Shown here: positions 19,941 to 30,210 of the stretch, one piece after another | Numbering within the stretch: the first letter of the stretch is position 1 | How the letters are laid out: the number at the start of each line of letters is the position of its first letter | Assembly: GCF_014208035.1 (NCBI RefSeq) | Contig: NZ_JACHMK010000001.1 | Location: forward strand, 2,108,001 to 2,172,000 | Origin: Schaalia hyovaginalis | Lineage (GTDB): Bacteria > Actinomycetota > Actinomycetes > Actinomycetales > Actinomycetaceae | Length of the DNA: 64,000 nucleotides | Direction of reading: 5' to 3' | Notes under the pieces: generated by a model | The model's database searches: none | The model's input: the letters and a program-made list of their open reading frames with translations, nothing else | What the model was told of the DNA's origin: nothing | Program-made: the position numbers and the translations under genes

Positions 19941-19974
19941 CCCGTCCCATCAGGGATGTCCCTGATGGGACGGG
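19941..19974. repeat. 34-bp near-perfect palindrome (16-bp arms)
   Basis: CCCGTCCCATCAGGGA (19941-19956), TG, then its exact reverse complement (19959-19974). It lies between the DUF456 stop codon and the DUF418 start, where it could end the upstream transcript or act as an operator above the DUF418 promoter. No T-tract follows. Confidence 0.7.
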
Positions 19975-20051
19975 TCTTCATCCGGGGCGGGGCCCAGCCG
20001 GCCTCCGCCTCCGCGTGATGTCTTCGACACGGGATCTTCGAGACGGGGTCT

Positions 20052-20534
20052 TCAGACGAGCACGAGCCCCACGATCCACAGGCTCGTCGCAACGAGGGCG
20101 GCGACGAGTTCGATGAGGATCGCCAGGCCGAGCGTCTTCATCACGCCCGCCGTGGCCCCGAGCGCTGCCGCATGAGCGCCGAGGCGCCGGCGCTCCATGA
20201 GGTACACGGTCCCGATCGCGCCGAGTGCGAGACCGAGGACGGGAACGACGAACCAGCCGACCACTCCGACGAGGAGGGCGAGCAGAAGCGTCGAATTCGC
20301 AGTCCCCGACTCCATGAGCCGCTTGCCCGGCACCAGGTACTTCAAGACGCTCGCGCCGATCAGGACGAGGAGGGCGATCCCCGTGACCGTCCAGGCCGCC
20401 GTCCCGCCCTCGACGATCGCCCAGACGATCAGCGCGACGCCGATCACCGCCCCGGAGGGCACGACCTGGACGATCGCACCGATGATGCCGACGAGCATGG
20501 CGATGCCGACCAGGACGTTGACGATCCCGATCAT
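20052..20534 (-). CDS. DUF456 family membrane protein
   Basis: A 160-residue polytopic protein whose repeated glycine-rich helices (IGIVNVLVGIAMLVGIIGAI; GVVGWFVVPVLGLALGAIG) match DUF456. Function is unknown. The true start is ATG 20534, overlapping the MFS stop codon (ATGA); the frame open to 20702 lies inside the MFS gene. GGGAGG lies upstream. Likely co-transcribed with the MFS transporter. Confidence 0.8.
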   Translation of the reverse strand: MIGIVNVLVGIAMLVGIIGAIVQVVPSGAVIGVALIVWAIVEGGTAAWTVTGIALLVLIGASVLKYLVPGKRLMESGTANSTLLLALLVGVVGWFVVPVLGLALGAIGTVYLMERRRLGAHAAALGATAGVMKTLGLAILIELVAALVATSLWIVGLVLV

Positions 20535-21850
20535 GAAGCACCGCCTCCCGCTTCCGCGCGCTCCGGCGCGATGAGGAAGGCGACGAGGAGGGCGAGGAAT
20601 CCGGCGACGGGGACGACGATCATGGAGGCGCGCAGGCTCGTCGCTTCGACGATCAATCCCACCAGGGGCGGCGCGCCCAGGAATGCGAAGCGCGAGAGCC
20701 ATGTGACGATCGTCAGCCCCGTCCCGGGCGCGAGACCGGGCACGTCGTCAGCGGCGTTGTAGGCGATCGGGACGATCGCGGCGCACCCGTAACCGGTGAA
20801 GGCCATGCCGACGAGGGTCGCGGGGACCGAGGCGGCGAGGACGCCGACGCCCATGCCGAGCGTCACCAGGGCGCCGCCGAGGAGCACCGTGTTCCGGTTG
20901 CCGAGGCGCTCCATCAGGCGGTCGGCCGTGAGGCGGCCGACCGCCTGGCTGGCGAGCATGACGACGAAGGCGGCTCCCGCGAGGGAGGCCTTCACCCCGA
21001 GGTAGTCGCGCATGTAGAGCGCCGACCACGTCGAAGTCGCGTCCTCCATGAGCATGCCGGCGATCGCGAGGACAGTCAGCGCCCCGACCACGAAGGAGGC
21101 CGGCGCGGTGATCGCGTGCACGCGCATCTCCGAGGGCGAGGCTCCCAGCGCGTCTTCGGCCCCTCCGCCCGCATTGGCGACAAGGAGGATCGGATCGGTC
21201 TGACCGGCGCGCGGGTCGGCTCCCGGCAGCGCGAAGCGGAGGGCGACGAGGCCGACCACGACGAAGACGAGGGCCGAGCCGAAGAGGTGGACGCCGAGAG
21301 GAAGGTCGAGGACGGTCGCCCCGATGCCCATGAGGCCGCCGAGCATCGCGCCGATCGACCAACCCGCATGGAAGGAATTGATGACGGGCCGCCCCATGAG
21401 GCGCTGGATGCGCAGGCCGTGCGCGTTCTGCCCCACATCGGTGACCGCGTCGAAGCCGCCCGCCAGGAAGAAGAAGCAGGCGAAGCCGAGATGCAGGAGG
21501 AACCCCGCGCTCCCGGCGTCCTCGCCCATCGACTCCCGGCGCATCGCGAGGAGCCCCGCGACTGCGAGCATCGCACCGATGCCCATCGTCCCCGCGACCG
21601 CGGTCCGCGCCGAGGAGAACCTCCGAATCGCCTTCGCGGCGAAACCCCCGAACACCAGGGCGCCCAGGGGGAAGAGGGCGACGGTGAGCCCGTACACCGG
21701 CTCCGACAGGCCGAAGATGTCTTTGATCTGCGGATACCTCGGAATGATGTTGGCGAAGAGCGCGCCGTTCGTGAGGAACAGGGCGAACACCGATGCCCGG
21801 GCCCGGCGGAGGCGGAGCTCGAGGTCGCTTGAAGAGGGGGTGGAGGACAC
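20531..21850 (-). CDS. MFS transporter
   Basis: A 439-residue major facilitator with about twelve helices, probably an exporter or sugar-type permease of the plasma membrane. Typical features are the first helix FALFLTNGALFANIIPRYP, the loop 2-3 region AAKAIRRFSSARTA and a conserved second half beginning near VVGALTVLAIAGMLME. GTG 21850 has AGGAG at the right spacing; the open frame runs far upstream only as antisense of fumarase. Substrate is unknown. It shares an operon with DUF456 (4-nt overlap) and is divergent from fumarase. Confidence 0.85.
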   Translation of the reverse strand: MSSTPSSSDLELRLRRARASVFALFLTNGALFANIIPRYPQIKDIFGLSEPVYGLTVALFPLGALVFGGFAAKAIRRFSSARTAVAGTMGIGAMLAVAGLLAMRRESMGEDAGSAGFLLHLGFACFFFLAGGFDAVTDVGQNAHGLRIQRLMGRPVINSFHAGWSIGAMLGGLMGIGATVLDLPLGVHLFGSALVFVVVGLVALRFALPGADPRAGQTDPILLVANAGGGAEDALGASPSEMRVHAITAPASFVVGALTVLAIAGMLMEDATSTWSALYMRDYLGVKASLAGAAFVVMLASQAVGRLTADRLMERLGNRNTVLLGGALVTLGMGVGVLAASVPATLVGMAFTGYGCAAIVPIAYNAADDVPGLAPGTGLTIVTWLSRFAFLGAPPLVGLIVEATSLRASMIVVPVAGFLALLVAFLIAPERAEAGGGAS

Positions 21851-22027
21851 GGCTGCTCCTAGGTCGCACTGAGGCCTCCAGCTTAGCTGAGAGCGCTCCC
21901 GTCCCATTCGTGCGGCTCGCCCTCCGCCCTCGGCGCCCGACGGGACCCCGGTCCCCGAAACACCCGAGCCCGAGGCCCTAGGCTTACCCCGAATGGGATA
22001 CCGACACGAGGCGCGAAGGAGCCACAC

Positions 22028-23698
<1,671 letters not shown>

Positions 23699-23743
23699 GC
23701 CTTTCACAGCCGGGGCCCTGGGGCTTCGGCTGCGAGGGCGTTG

Positions 23744-23783
23744 CGCGGCCCTGCGAGCGTTTCCGCTCGCAGGGCCGCGTTCT
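23744..23783 (+). terminator. strong terminator after fumarase
   Basis: A perfect 16-bp stem (CGCGGCCCTGCGAGCG / CGCTCGCAGGGCCGCG) with a TTTC loop, 46 bp after the stop codon, followed by TTCTT. Confidence 0.8.
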
Positions 23784-23983
23784 TCGCGCCGTGGGAGGCC
23801 CTCGGCGTCTCGGCGCGCCCCGGCGAGCCGACACGGTTCAGCCCTCGGCGTCTCGGCCCCTCACGTCCTCGGCAAGCCGGCGTCTCATCCCTCGCCCTCT
23901 CACTGCGCTTCGGACGCGCATTCTTTTGTCTCTCTCCCCCCGCGTCTCGCTCGCGAGGGCGGAGCGCCCGTCTGAAGAGGAAA

Positions 23984-24025
23984 CGGCGCCCGGTTCAGCG
24001 TGAGCACGTGCTGAACCGGGCGCCG
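23984..24025. terminator. 16-bp stem hairpin in convergent gap
   Basis: CGGCGCCCGGTTCAGC and GCTGAACCGGGCGCCG pair around a 10-nt loop. It is the middle of three hairpins between convergent fumarase and the sugar-mutase gene and may act for either strand. The remaining 23784-23983 bases show no gene. Confidence 0.65.
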
Positions 24026-24099
24026 GGGCCTCCCCGCATCCCCTCGACGCCAAAAGGTGATGACCTCGGCGGGAAAAGAGGGGCGTCTGCGGCGGAGGA

Positions 24100-24139
24100 C
24101 CGTGGGCCCGCCCGTGCCCATCACAGGCCGGGCCCACGG
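24100..24139 (-). terminator. terminator hairpin after the phosphosugar mutase gene
   Basis: CCGTGGGCCCG and CGGGCCCACGG, exact complements, 9 bp after the minus-strand stop codon. Probable end of the deoD-deoC-mutase transcript. Confidence 0.7.
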
Positions 24140-24147
24140 TGGAACTT

Positions 24148-25824
24148 TCAGATGCCGATCGCGGCTCCGAACTCGGCCTTGATCGTCTCCAGGCGTTCGC
24201 GCGCCTGTGACCAGGGAACCGGAGCGCCGTCCTCGACGGGGAGGATGACCTCGAGGTAGCACTTGAGCTTCGGCTCGGTGCCGGACGGCCGGGCGATGAC
24301 GCGGTCGTCCGCCTCAGTGGTGACCATGATCGCGTTCGTGCCCGGCAGACCGTCCCAGCCCTGGGACATGTCGACGACGGAGACGACCGGCGAGCCCGCG
24401 AGCTGCGCCGGCGGATTCTCGCGCAGACGATCCATGCCCTCGGCGATGAGACCGAGGTTCTCGACGCGGAAGGTGAGCGGCATCGTCACGTAGCAGCCGT
24501 AGGCGCGTGCCATGCGCTCGAGCTCGTCCTGGCCGGTGCGGCCCTGCGCCTTGAGCTCGGCGAACAGGGAGGCGGCGACGACCGAGGTCGAGATGCCGTC
24601 CTTGTCGCGCGCGTGCTCGGGATCGGGGCAGAAGCCGATGGCCTCCTCGTAGCCGAAGACGATGCCCGGGGTGCGGGCGATCCACTTGAATCCCGTGAGG
24701 GTGTGGCGGTAGTCGAGGCCGTGCGCCGCGGCGATCCGCTCGAGCTGGCGGCTCGACACGATCGAGTTGGCGAAGACCCCGCCCTTCGGGGCCCTCCCGG
24801 CCAGGAACTCGCCGAGGATCGAACCGGTCTCGTCGCCGGTGAGCTGACGCCATCCGCTCGCCGAGGCCTCGTCCGGGATGGCGAGGGCGCAGCGATCGGC
24901 GTCGGGGTCGACGGCGATGATGAGGTCCGAGCCGTGCTCGCGCGCATGCGCCATCGCCAGATCGAGGGCGCCGGGCTCCTCCGGGTTCGGGAAGGAGACG
25001 GTCGGGAAGTCGGGGTCGGGCGCCGCCTGCTCGGCGACGAGCGACACCCGGGTGAAGCCCGCCTCCTTGAGGACGCGCTCGGTGAGCGCTCCGCCGACGC
25101 CGTGCATCGCGGTCAGGGTGATCTTGAGGTCTCCCCGGTGCTCGCCGGTGGCCAGGGCCGCGGCGGCTGCGACGTAGTCGTCGCGCGGATCGACCTGCTC
25201 GATGCGCTCCTCATCCTGGGGGACCTCGTCGGCCGGGGCGGCCGCCGCGATGGCGGCGGCGATGCCCGCGTCGTGCGGGGGCACGATCTGGGCGCCCTGG
25301 CCGGCGTCGGTGACGACGCTTCCGCCGAGGTAGACCTTGTAGCCGTTGTCCTTGGCGGGGTTGTGCGAAGCGGTGATCATGATGCCCGCGTCGGCGTCGA
25401 GGGCGCGCACCGCGAAGGAGGTGAGCGGAGTCGGGTGCGAGAGGGGGAGGGCCAGGGCCCGGCAGCCCGCCGCCGACACGACGCGCGCGGCCGCACGGGC
25501 GAAGTCGACGGAGCCGTGCCGGGCGTCGCAGCCGATGACGACGCGGGGTTCGCGCTCGGTTTGAGTCTTGAGGTAGGCGGCGAGGCCCGCGGTCGCGCGG
25601 ATGACGACGGCGAGGTTCATCCGGGATTCACCCGGACCGATCTCGCCGCGCAGACCCGCGGTGCCGAACTCGAGGGGCCCGTTCATGGCGGCCCGCAGTT
25701 CGGCCAGGGCGCTCTCGTCGCCCGCCGAAGCGGCCTCGACGGAAGCGAGGAGCGCCGAGGAGGTCTGGCCGTCCGGGTCATGGGCGGCCCATTCGCGGGC
25801 CGTCGCGAGAAGCTGATCGTTCAT
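24148..25824 (-). CDS. phospho-sugar mutase, probable phosphopentomutase (PGM2-like)
   Basis: A 558-residue alpha-D-phosphohexomutase-superfamily enzyme. Motifs in order: the phosphoserine loop TASHNP (151-156, S153), the Mg-binding DPDADR (306-311), the sugar-specificity loop GYEEAIG (~391-397) and the phosphate-binding RPSGTEPK near 510. GYEEA and the long N-terminus are typical of the PGM2/PgcA branch, members of which include phosphopentomutases. The gene starts 4 nt after deoC in a deoD-deoC unit that has no deoB. The inferred job is therefore converting (deoxy)ribose-1-phosphate to the 5-phosphate, the step between DeoA/DeoD and DeoC. Glucose or mannose mutase activity is the alternative. 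Confidence 0.85.
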   Translation of the reverse strand: MNDQLLATAREWAAHDPDGQTSSALLASVEAASAGDESALAELRAAMNGPLEFGTAGLRGEIGPGESRMNLAVVIRATAGLAAYLKTQTEREPRVVIGCDARHGSVDFARAAARVVSAAGCRALALPLSHPTPLTSFAVRALDADAGIMITASHNPAKDNGYKVYLGGSVVTDAGQGAQIVPPHDAGIAAAIAAAAPADEVPQDEERIEQVDPRDDYVAAAAALATGEHRGDLKITLTAMHGVGGALTERVLKEAGFTRVSLVAEQAAPDPDFPTVSFPNPEEPGALDLAMAHAREHGSDLIIAVDPDADRCALAIPDEASASGWRQLTGDETGSILGEFLAGRAPKGGVFANSIVSSRQLERIAAAHGLDYRHTLTGFKWIARTPGIVFGYEEAIGFCPDPEHARDKDGISTSVVAASLFAELKAQGRTGQDELERMARAYGCYVTMPLTFRVENLGLIAEGMDRLRENPPAQLAGSPVVSVVDMSQGWDGLPGTNAIMVTTEADDRVIARPSGTEPKLKCYLEVILPVEDGAPVPWSQARERLETIKAEFGAAIGI

Positions 25825-25828
25825 CGCC

Positions 25829-26482
25829 TCACTCCTCGATGCCCTCGAGGATCGCGACCGTCGCCGATACGCCGAGGCGCGAGGCTCCGGCCTCGATCAT
25901 GGCGAGCGCGGTCGCGGCATCGCGGATCCCGCCCGAGGCCTTGACGCCGAGGCGGTCGCCGACCGTTTCGCGCATGAGCTTGACGGCGTGCACCGAGGCG
26001 CCACCGGCGGGGTGGAAGCCGGTGGAGGTCTTCACGAAGTCGGCCCCCGCGTTCTCGGAGGCGCGGCAGGCCATGACGATCTCCTCGTCGGTCAGGGCCG
26101 CGGACTCGATGATGACCTTGAGGACGCGCGGCGCGGGGACAGCGTCGCGCACGGCGCGGATCTCGGCTTCGAGCTCGGCCTCGCGGCCTTCTTTCACGAG
26201 GGCGATGTTGATGACCATGTCGACTTCGTCGGCGCCGTCCTCAACGGCGCGCGCGGCTTCGGCGGCCTTGATCTCGGGCTTGACGGCGCCCGAGGGGAAG
26301 CCCGCGACGCAGGCGACCATGAGGCCCTCGGGGGTCTCGAGGGGCAGCATGGAGGGCGAGACGCACACCGAGTAGGTGCCGAGCTCGGCGCCCTGGGCGA
26401 CGAGAGCCGCGACATCGGCGGCGGTCGCCTCCGGCTTGAGGAGGGTGTGGTCGATCATCTGGGCGACTTCGGTCTTCTTCAT
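25829..26482 (-). CDS. deoC: deoxyribose-phosphate aldolase
   Basis: A 217-residue class I aldolase splitting deoxyribose-5-phosphate into acetaldehyde and glyceraldehyde-3-phosphate. The catalytic set is intact: D88 in DEVDMVINI, the Schiff-base K151 in DFVKTSTGF and K181 in [12 protein letters not shown] precedes ATG 26482, which lies 13 nt after deoD; the sugar-mutase gene follows after 4 nt. This is the end point of deoxynucleoside degradation encoded by the locus and links it to glycolysis. Confidence 0.96.
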   Translation of the reverse strand: MKKTEVAQMIDHTLLKPEATAADVAALVAQGAELGTYSVCVSPSMLPLETPEGLMVACVAGFPSGAVKPEIKAAEAARAVEDGADEVDMVINIALVKEGREAELEAEIRAVRDAVPAPRVLKVIIESAALTDEEIVMACRASENAGADFVKTSTGFHPAGGASVHAVKLMRETVGDRLGVKASGGIRDAATALAMIEAGASRLGVSATVAILEGIEE

Positions 26483-26495
26483 GGTGGTGCCTTCC

Positions 26496-27203
26496 TCAGA
26501 TCTGCGCCAGGGGCAGCGCGAGTTCCATCATCTGGGTGAACGCGGTCTCGCGTTCCTTTGCGGTTGTGGCTTCGCCCGTGACGAGCGAGTCCGAGACTGT
26601 GAACATGCCGAGCGCTTCGACGCCGGCGTGCGCGGCGGTGGCGTACAGGCCCGCGGATTCCATTTCGACGGCGAGGATCCCCATCCTCTGCCAGCGTTCG
26701 TTGAAGGTCTCGTCGGCGTTGTAGAAGGTGTCCGAGGACAAGATGTTGCCGACGTGGGTGGTGACGCCGTTCTCCTCGGCGCGGCGGCGCACGGCCTCGA
26801 TCAGGCGGTAGGAGGCGATCGGCGCGTAGGTGCCCGGCAGGTCGTACTGGTCCATGAACGCCGAGTTGGAGCAGGCGGCCTGTCCGATGACGACGTCGTA
26901 GAGGTTGACCCCCGGCTGCATCGCGCCGCAGGAGCCGATGCGGATGAGCTTCTTGCATCCGAAGACGTGGATGAGCTCCCAGGAGTAGAGGGAGATCGAG
27001 GGGATGCCCATGCCCGAGCCCATGACGGAGACCGGGGTGCCCTGGTAGGTGCCGGTGAATCCGAGCATGTTGCGCACGGAGTTGAACTGGACCGCGTCCT
27101 CGAGGTAGGTCTCGGCGATGAACTTCGCGCGGAGCGGGTCGCCGGGCAGCAGGATCGTCTCAGCGATCGGGGCCTGGGGGTCGATATGCGGCGTTGCCTT
27201 CAT
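26496..27203 (-). CDS. deoD: purine nucleoside phosphorylase, DeoD type
   Basis: A 235-residue hexameric-type phosphorylase that cleaves purine (deoxy)nucleosides to base and (deoxy)ribose-1-phosphate. Characteristic segments are [16 protein letters not shown] (phosphate/ribose site), [36 protein letters not shown] (ribose-binding Glu) and [10 protein letters not shown] (the purine-site Asp). ATG 27203 has AAGGAG upstream; the longer frame lacks support. First gene of deoD-deoC-mutase, with a promoter and deo box upstream. Confidence 0.96.
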   Translation of the reverse strand: MKATPHIDPQAPIAETILLPGDPLRAKFIAETYLEDAVQFNSVRNMLGFTGTYQGTPVSVMGSGMGIPSISLYSWELIHVFGCKKLIRIGSCGAMQPGVNLYDVVIGQAACSNSAFMDQYDLPGTYAPIASYRLIEAVRRRAEENGVTTHVGNILSSDTFYNADETFNERWQRMGILAVEMESAGLYATAAHAGVEALGMFTVSDSLVTGEATTAKERETAFTQMMELALPLAQI

Positions 27204-27270
27204 TTCTTCTCCTTCGTGGACCCGTGACGGCGAAACCATTCGCCGGGCGTCCTTGCGCCGGGGTCCGATC

Positions 27271-27314
27271 AGACTAATCAGAGGTATTCCAAAGTGTCAA
27301 GTTTGACTTTTACA
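27271..27314 (-). promoter_or_regulatory. deoD promoter with overlapping deo box
   Basis: On the minus strand TTGACA (27300-27295), 18 bp and TAGTCT (27276-27271) form the promoter. The element TGTAAAAGTCAAACTTGAC (27314-27296) overlaps the -35. It contains the palindrome GTCAA-AC-TTGAC and matches 15 of 19 positions of an element before the BMP lipoprotein gene. Repression by the SorC-type regulator encoded immediately upstream is likely. Confidence 0.72.
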
Positions 27315-27337
27315 TTTGTTCACTACGAGGGCGAGGC

Positions 27338-28285
27338 TCAGGCGCGAGCGGATTCGGCGAGAAGCACCCTCGCGAGATCCTGATCGACCACGACATGCGT
27401 CGCCAAGCCCATCCGCAGGGCCGTAGCAAGAGCCGCAGCCTTCTTCGGACCGCCCGCGACGAGCACGCGGATCGGACGCGAGGCGAGATCCTTCAAGGAA
27501 ATGCCCGCGGTCCTCTCATCGATTCCCGGCACCGCGATCTCGCCCTCGGCGGTGAAGAAGCGCGAACACGCATCCCCCACCGCCTTCGCGAGCAGCTCAG
27601 TCGCCTCGGATCCCTTGAGGTGGGAATGGCTGATCGCCAGGCTCTCGGCGGCGACGTCCCCGACCGTGAAGACCACGAGGTCCGTCTGCCTGCCCGCCTC
27701 GAGGATCGCGGCGATATGCGGGTCCGAGCGCACGATCTCCAAGGTGCGCACGTCCTCGAAGATCACCGGCAGGGGCAAGTAGCGCGGAATCGCATTGAAG
27801 GCCTCGCAGAAGGCCCTCATGACCTCGAAATCATTGGTCGCCTCCGAGGAATGCGAGGTCCCGCCCTTGAGCTGCACGATCTCGACATCGCGCCTCAGCG
27901 TGCGGTGCAGACGCGACGCGATCGCGTTCATCGTCCGCCCCCAGGAGACGCCGACGCTCATGCCGTCCTCGACGAGGGACTCGACGAGGCCCGCGCCGAC
28001 GCGCCCGAGATCGTCGAGGATCTCGCGCTCGGACGCACCGGAATCATGGACGACCCGCGCTTCGACCAAGCCGAATCGCTGGGCGAGCTGCTCGCCCAGC
28101 ACCGACGAGGTCTCTCGAGGATCATGGATCTCCACGGTGACGAACCCGGCCTCTTTCCCGCGCAGCAGGAGCTTGGCGACGGTCGGACGCGAAATGCCCA
28201 TCTTGGCCGCGACTTCGGCCTGGCTCAGGCCACGCTCGAAATAGAGCCGGACGGCGTCGATCGCCTGTTCGTCCCTCTTATCCAC
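27338..28285 (-). CDS. SorC/DeoR-type transcriptional regulator of nucleoside catabolism
   Basis: A 315-residue regulator. The N-terminal helix-turn-helix (GLSQAEVAAKMGISRPTVAKLL, residues ~19-40) precedes a SorC-type sugar-phosphate-binding domain (SVGVSWGRTMNAIASRL; VRSDPHIAAILEAG; FTVGDV). This is the architecture of Bacillus subtilis DeoR, which binds deoxyribose-5-phosphate. GTG 28285 follows GGAGGAG. Its position between deoA and deoD supports control of the whole locus through the boxes at 27296-27314 and 35562-35580. Confidence 0.88.
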   Translation of the reverse strand: MDKRDEQAIDAVRLYFERGLSQAEVAAKMGISRPTVAKLLLRGKEAGFVTVEIHDPRETSSVLGEQLAQRFGLVEARVVHDSGASEREILDDLGRVGAGLVESLVEDGMSVGVSWGRTMNAIASRLHRTLRRDVEIVQLKGGTSHSSEATNDFEVMRAFCEAFNAIPRYLPLPVIFEDVRTLEIVRSDPHIAAILEAGRQTDLVVFTVGDVAAESLAISHSHLKGSEATELLAKAVGDACSRFFTAEGEIAVPGIDERTAGISLKDLASRPIRVLVAGGPKKAAALATALRMGLATHVVVDQDLARVLLAESARA

Positions 28286-28388
28286 TCCTCCTCCTTCCGT
28301 GTCGTGATCCGCGCCCCGACGCGCGCGGCCGCGGGCATCCGCAGGGGTGCGCGCGGCCGGCGCGAGCGCGCGCCGACCGCACCGCGCC

Positions 28389-29672
28389 CTACTGGACCTC
28401 TCCGAGGATCACCGAACGGGCCTCGGGGGCGGCCGAGCCGATCACGACGCCGCCCTCGAGCGATTCCAGAGCACGGGCGATGCGCCACTCGTCATCGGTG
28501 TGGAGGGTGAGCAGGGGCTGGCCCTTCTTCACGGTCGCACCGGGCTTCGCATGGATCTCGATGCCCGCGCCCGCCTGGACCGGGTCCTCCTTCACGGCGC
28601 GTCCGGCGCCCAGGCGCCAGGAGGCGACGCCGACGGCGAGCGCGTCGAGGGCCTCGAGGACGCCGTCCGCCTCGGCGACCACGGTGTGCGCGTGGACCGA
28701 GGTCGGCAGCTCCGCCTCCGGATCGCCGCCCTGAGCGCGGATCATCTCGCGCCAGCGGTCCATCGCGCGGCCGTCCTTGAGGGCCACCTCGACATCGACA
28801 TCGGACTTGCCCGACATCTCGAGCATCTTGCGCGCGAGCGCGCAGGTGAGCTCGACGACATCCGCGGGGCCGCCGCCGGCGAGGACCTCGACGGACTCCT
28901 CCACCTCGAGGGCGTTGCCGACCTTGAGGCCGAGCGGGGTCGACATGTCGGTGAGGTAGGCGAAGGTCTTCACGCCCGCGTCCGTGCCGAGATCGACCAT
29001 GGTCCGGGCGAGTTCACGCGCCTGCTCGAGGTCCTTCATGAAGGCCCCCGAGCCGACCTTCACGTCGAGGACCAGCGAGCCCGTGCCCTCGGCGATCTTC
29101 TTCGACATGATCGACGAGGCGATCAGCGGGATGCAGTCGACCGTCGAGGTGATATCGCGTAGCGCGTAGAGCTTCTTGTCCGCGGGCGCCAGACCCGCTC
29201 CAGCGGCGCAGATCACCGCGCCGCAGCCCTCGCCGAGCTCGCGGTAGATCTCCTCATTCGTCATGGCGGCCCGCCAGCCCGGGATCGACTCGAGCTTGTC
29301 CAGGGTTCCGCCCGTGTGCCCGAGGCCGCGGCCGGACAGCTGCGGGACGGCCACGTCGAACACGGCGACGAGGGGCGCGAGCGGCAGGGTGATCTTGTCC
29401 CCCACTCCCCCGGTCGAGTGCTTGTCGGCGGTGGGGCGCGCGATGCGGCCGAAGTCCATGCGCTCGCCGGAGGCGATCATGGCCCTCGTCCAGCGCGCGA
29501 TCTCCTCGCGGGTCATCCCGCGCAGGAAGACCGCCATCGCGAGGGCGGCCATCTGCTCGTCCTTGACGGCCCCGCGGGTGTAGGCGTCGATCGTCCAGTC
29601 GATCTGCTCGCCGCTGAGAACGCCACCGTCCCGCTTGGTACGGATGACGTCGACGACGTCGAAAGCTTCCAT
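28389..29672 (-). CDS. deoA: thymidine/pyrimidine-nucleoside phosphorylase
   Basis: A 427-residue dimeric phosphorylase converting thymidine, deoxyuridine or uridine to base plus (deoxy)ribose-1-phosphate. The phosphate-binding KHSTGGVGDK (84-93), the family signature SGRGLGHTGGTLDKLES, KKIAEGTGSLVLDVKVG and a C-terminal barrel-hammerhead domain are present. AAGGAAAG precedes ATG 29672. It sits 96 bp downstream of cdd in the same orientation, with a hairpin between. Confidence 0.96.
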   Translation of the reverse strand: MEAFDVVDVIRTKRDGGVLSGEQIDWTIDAYTRGAVKDEQMAALAMAVFLRGMTREEIARWTRAMIASGERMDFGRIARPTADKHSTGGVGDKITLPLAPLVAVFDVAVPQLSGRGLGHTGGTLDKLESIPGWRAAMTNEEIYRELGEGCGAVICAAGAGLAPADKKLYALRDITSTVDCIPLIASSIMSKKIAEGTGSLVLDVKVGSGAFMKDLEQARELARTMVDLGTDAGVKTFAYLTDMSTPLGLKVGNALEVEESVEVLAGGGPADVVELTCALARKMLEMSGKSDVDVEVALKDGRAMDRWREMIRAQGGDPEAELPTSVHAHTVVAEADGVLEALDALAVGVASWRLGAGRAVKEDPVQAGAGIEIHAKPGATVKKGQPLLTLHTDDEWRIARALESLEGGVVIGSAAPEARSVILGEVQ

Positions 29673-29732
29673 CTTTCTTTCCTTCCTGCGGGCGCTGCTA
29701 GGAGCGCCCGAAGCTGTACGAGGAGACGAGGG

Positions 29733-29763
29733 CGGTCGGCTCCGGCGTCTTAGGAGCCGACCG
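29733..29763 (-). terminator. intra-operon hairpin between cdd and deoA
   Basis: CGGTCGGCTCC and GGAGCCGACCG form an exact 11-bp stem with a 9-nt loop, 5 bp after the cdd stop codon. It may partly terminate or stabilise the upstream transcript. Confidence 0.5.
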
Positions 29764-29768
29764 GGCCC

Positions 29769-30200
29769 TCAATCCTTGCGCGGGGTGGAGGTGGCGACCT
29801 CATCGAGGTCGCTGGGGCCGAATCCCTGGGGGAGGACCTCGCTCATCGGCATGACGCCGGTCGGCATGAGGACGAGGCAGCTCGGACCGCCGTGCTCGAA
29901 GATCACCTGTCGGCAGCGGCCGCAGGGGACCACCGATTCGGAGTTCCCGTTCACGCAGGCGACTGCGAGGAGGCGGCCCGCGCCCGTGCGGATGAGCTCG
30001 GAAACCATCGAGGTCTCCGCGCAGTGCCCGCAGCCGTAGGCGGCGTTCTCGACGTTCGAGCCGACGACGATGCTCCCGTCCTCGGCGAGGCCCGCCGCGC
30101 CCACGGGGTACCCGGAGTAGGGGCAGTAGGCCCGCTTCATCGCCTCGATCGCCGCGGCGCGCAGGCGGTCCCAGATCGCCTCATCGACAGTGTCCACCAT
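29769..30200 (-). CDS. cdd: cytidine deaminase
   Basis: A 143-residue small tetrameric-type enzyme deaminating cytidine and deoxycytidine to uridine forms usable by DeoA. The zinc and catalytic residues are present: C60-A-E62 (GCGHCAE) and PCGRC (C93, C96); NVENAAYG is the nucleoside-binding strip. AAGGA precedes ATG 30200. It begins 10 bp after the last ABC permease gene, showing that uptake and catabolism are co-transcribed. Confidence 0.95.
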   Translation of the reverse strand: MVDTVDEAIWDRLRAAAIEAMKRAYCPYSGYPVGAAGLAEDGSIVVGSNVENAAYGCGHCAETSMVSELIRTGAGRLLAVACVNGNSESVVPCGRCRQVIFEHGGPSCLVLMPTGVMPMSEVLPQGFGPSDLDEVATSTPRKD

Positions 30201-30210
30201 GATGCGTCCT

